Notes under the pieces: generated by a model
Seen by the model: the letters and a program-made list of their open reading frames with translations, nothing else
What the model was told of the DNA's origin: nothing
The model's database searches: none
Shown: positions 18,552 through 21,634 of the stretch, one piece after another
Layout of the letters: each line of letters begins with the position of its first letter
Position numbering within the stretch: the first letter of the stretch is position 1
Made by a program: the position numbers and the translations under genes
Origin: Elysia marginata
Lineage: Eukaryota > Mollusca > Gastropoda > Plakobranchidae
DNA length: 21,634 bases
Assembly: GCA_019649035.1 (NCBI GenBank)
Contig: BMAT01013017.1
Coordinates: 106,263-127,896 of the forward strand
Reading direction: 5' to 3'

Positions 18552-20061
18552 TAGAAAATTATATTAAAACTGTCACAAGACAGACAAAATAAAAACTTTT
18601 GTATAAAATGACTAAAAACATTCCGAGAAATTAGCGAATAAACGCATTATGATTTGATGAATACATTTAGTTATATCCAATTTCTTTACACAAATATTAG
18701 ACATCTGAACTGATCAAGTTTGCATACACTTATAATGTGTAAACCTTAGAGGAACGAGTGAACGAAACGCTTAAACAAACCTTAAAGTTTTCGCGAGATC
18801 AGAGGTAAGGTGTTCTCAAGAACACCTTTACCCCGTCAGCATGTGCAGATGTATCATGATTGACTATTATAAGTCATCGTGCTGATTCATACCATACCAG
18901 TGTTGTAGAGCAAAAATACTAATCTAATAGTACTCTTAGTTAAGAAAAATGTACAAGCCCTCTAGTGTAAACTTTACTGCCCTAAGGTCTGTTTCTATAG
19001 TCTCATTTTTTTAGTCAGGAATAAAGTTTCATTTACACAAGTTACATTGGTCTAAACAGCATTGACTATAAATTTTTCCATGCAGTATATTGGGTTCCTT
19101 TCATGTTTGTTAAAGCGTTTTAGGAAAAAAATCTGTATCGCTTTAATACTTTATGATCATTTTTACACATAAAACAGCACTATTTTCATGTAATTTCAGA
19201 AAGTTCAGGCTATCTCTAGTTTGAAATATTGATGAAATATTTAGCTGAAGTGCGTAACAATAATACCAAGTGCGGTTCCATTAAACTCATTTATTAAAAC
19301 AAACAAATGTGTTAAAGACTTTTAATGTATGTCCTTTACATGTCTTATGATTAGGATCAATGAGTCGGAAGTCGGGAAATCTTGTTCTTTCTATTCATAT
19401 TTTATGTCTACAAAAGTTTAATCTTTTCACAAAACTTTGATAAATTAATGATTTTTTTAACGTTTGGAAGTTAAGATAAATGTATTTCTAAACAAAAAAC
19501 ATTTAAAAGATCGACTCGGAATGTGACATGTGCAAAATCCAACTCATGTGTCTACATTGCAGGACGATTAAATAAAACATTTAAAGATCAACACATGAGG
19601 AAACCCTGAGCGGATAAACCTTGAAATTATGTCTTTCAAAGTGGTTGCTCTGAAAGCAACGTTTGGAAAACAAGTTTTTGAAAAATAGTTTATTTGTTTG
19701 TTTTTTTTTGAAACGGACTATAGTTCATATTAAATAAATCAAAGAATTTTTCATAAAATCTTATTTTACTACGGCTCGTGTGATTGATGTGACTCCATTT
19801 CACACAATTTGTGATGCTTGAAAATTTGTCAGTTTGAATTTTTCGTAATTGACACTGATTTTAGCTTTATCCATTGTATGTGGGTAGTTTAAAATTTTCT
19901 CGAAAAAAAAAGTTGCAGCTGGTCCAAATAAGTCGCTTTTTCGGAAGTACGAGTTTTCTGGGCTAAAAAGTTTCTCAAAGACTTATAAAGTCTAATTTAT
20001 ACTACTTTTAAACGGGGTGTTTTTTTCGACATCAACACAAAAACTGGTCGTTTAATTTTGT
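18547..20061. other. Intergenic, nothing recognised
   Basis: AT-rich DNA. A short inverted stretch at 18811-18828 (AAGGTGTTCTCAAGAACACC) is the only structured element seen. Confidence 0.55.
18811..18828. repeat. Perfect palindrome GGTGTTCTCAAGAACACC
   Basis: GGTGTTCT and AGAACACC are perfect inverted copies around a CA-type centre (GGTGTTCT-CA-AGAACACC). TGTTCT...AGAACA resembles nuclear-receptor half-sites, but the spacing is not the usual three bases. Confidence 0.55.
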
Positions 20062-20124
20062 TCAAGATGTTTTCAACTTGACAATAAAATATTTCGTTGT
20101 CTCTTTCACAGCATCACCTTCAAC
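20062..20124 (-). CDS. Weak candidate terminal exon
   Basis: The acceptor tttttactttttgcag|GTTGAA is strong. In phase 0 it reads VEGDAVKETTKYFIVKLKTS and TGA, followed six nt later by the weaker poly(A) variant ATTAAA. No companion exon was found and the other two phases stop at once, so this may be chance. Confidence 0.2.
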   Translation of the reverse strand, partial: VEGDAVKETTKYFIVKLKTS

Positions 20125-20813
20125 CTGCAAAAAGTAAAAAAAGAAATTATCTTTGTAAATCATGACTTTAATCAGTCTTTTAGATTCCCTCGAACGCAAT
20201 GTGAATGGGTGTGATGTATGCAAGCGCTCCTTGCATCACAGTTTGGCAGCACTTTTTTAATGTCCCAAGTGCCGTCTCTGATATAACTTTGTAGTTGAAA
20301 AGAGACGTTAAAATTCCAACAACCTCAACCGCAATTCAAACGCAAACATTTTTAAATTTCATCCCAGTTCTTTGCATTGCTGTTGGTGTTTTCTTTTTTT
20401 TTACATTTTCAACTTTATTTGTAGCCAGCATCGTACAGTTTTAACAAACTTTGTCGGCTATCATTTAAAAAACCAAATAGTTGTCCCTTCAAATAGACCT
20501 TTTCCACAGAGTGCTGGTTAAATAATGGCTATAAATAGATAGAATCTAACCTAGGGCCTAAACAGAATCGCGCCAAAAGAAATAATACATAGACTCCGAG
20601 GTTCTTTAGACATATTAATATCTAAATATGTAAAAAGTAGACTTTCAAATGATGCCGTTGTGTCTTACACGTTTTTTTTATGTTTGACAAAGGCGTAAAT
20701 CCGACAGCTCACTTGTTTCGTCTGTATATTAAAAGCTAAAATTTATACCTTCCTTGAAAAAATTTAACTTGCTTATATTTAATACAGGTAGATTAAATCA
20801 TATTTAGAGTTTG

Positions 20814-20887
20814 GCAGGGAAAAGGAAGAGGGGAATCAGAGTGATAGGAAGAGGGACAGGAGAGACAGAGGAGGGGGCAAGGGGATG
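20814..20887 (+). repeat. Polypurine tract
   Basis: About 70 nt mostly of A and G (GGAAGAGG, GGAGAGACAG, GAGGGGGCAAGGGG). Confidence 0.7.
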
Positions 20888-21608
20888 TAAAATTTTTTCT
20901 AGATACATGGTGATAAACCAACATATTGTTGCGTAGAGCGAAAAGAGAAAAAACTTTCTAAAGGTTGTTTCAATTCACGGACCTTGTAAAGTTTTTTATG
21001 CGTAAATCATAGAACTGTATTTTTTTCCACCGTTAGTGTAACGAGATGTTCAGCTAGAATATAGGTTATATTACAACGGACCGTGACCCAAAACATTTAG
21101 ATCGTATGGACTCCTAAACCGCACAACTAACGATTCTGAAATTTTAGGTGAGAGTTTGCATGGTATCGTTTTTTTTTTTTTTAAAAGCAAGTATTTTGCT
21201 GCACATAACCCAAAACCGATGATAAATTCTAAGAGACCGAAAAGTTCTCAAGGCGGCGTTTCCGATTGCTTCCGTTTCTCTTAAGTTTGGCTTTTCATTG
21301 CCATTTGGGCTAATTCATACGTTAATTATATTTCAAAGTCAGAATGAATAAGCCCGTTTCATTCGCAATTATTTACGCTTTTCATGATGCAAAATATATA
21401 AGAATAAACTCTAATCCTCAGAATTGAACTCAAATAAAGTAATAATTGACAAAAATGTAAACCTCACTCTATACAGTTTGGTGAAATCTCGGCTTAATTT
21501 ATCTGTATTTTAAAATCTCTATGAAATAAGTCACAGTTGTAAGCGCATCTCCACAGTGAAAATGCGCTTGACTATATGCCATAACACTTTCCATCACTCT
21601 CGATCTGT

Positions 21609-21634
21609 ATCTCTCTCTCTCTCTTTCTCTCTCT
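21609..21634 (+). repeat. (CT)n microsatellite running off the window
   Basis: CT units with one TTT interruption, continuing to the last base. Confidence 0.9.

Larger units (their letters stand above)
20125..21634. other. Intergenic, low-complexity tracts only
   Basis: AT-rich, with a polypurine tract at about 20814-20887 and a (CT)n tract at the window end. No gene was supported. Confidence 0.55.

Noticed and set aside
1..21634. Bacterial features such as CRISPR arrays, operons and insertion sequences
   Set aside because: Spliced gene structure, microsatellites and SINEs show this is animal DNA; no regularly spaced repeat-spacer array is present.

Overview
This is animal genomic DNA, not prokaryotic. 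It is AT-rich, has no dense ORFs or operons, and holds many microsatellites, two tRNA-derived SINEs with intact target-site duplications, and one clear multi-exon gene with GT-AG introns, a TATA box and an AATAAA signal. Scattered TAGATC-type motifs and the tRNA-SINEs suggest a mollusc, probably a gastropod, but that is an inference from sequence style.

The main content is one minus-strand gene running from a promoter near 15170-15216 to a poly(A) signal at 2555-2560. I reconstructed it by eye as ten coding exons: 15056-14997, 13626-13431, 11832-11749, 11102-11019, 9948-9865, 8921-8847, 6899-6828, 6090-6023, 3729-3696 and 2764-2676. They join into one open frame of 846 nt (281 residues plus stop). 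The order is a signal peptide, a short Gly/Trp stretch, an Asp/Glu/Ala-rich acidic tract, several exon-sized amphipathic helices, and a Gly/Trp/Arg-rich C-terminal region. That region holds two copies of an NRDxxGGxSVGAxxSxxW motif, separated by a 34-nt micro-exon encoding RRKRSITRSKR, which contains two furin-type sites. It reads as a secreted precursor with an acidic pro-region and C-terminal peptides released by proteolysis. I do not recognise the family. The layout resembles insect Gly-rich antimicrobial precursors, but only as an analogy.

Region by region: 1-2530 has no clear gene. It holds a CT-rich tract, a CpG-rich promoter-like patch (470-720), TAGATC clusters, a perfect palindrome and a 28-bp tandem repeat. 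2530-15150 is the gene, with introns carrying microsatellites, an inverted-repeat element (5311-5821), two SINEs in intron 2 and a decayed ORF in intron 1. 15220-21634 is mostly featureless. It may hold the 3'-terminal exon of another minus-strand gene (16879-16947, overlapping an AATAAA), a weaker terminal-exon candidate at 20062-20124, and GA/CT repeats.

The exon model rests on splice consensus, phase continuity, coding-like composition and the internal protein repeat. RNA data would confirm or correct it.
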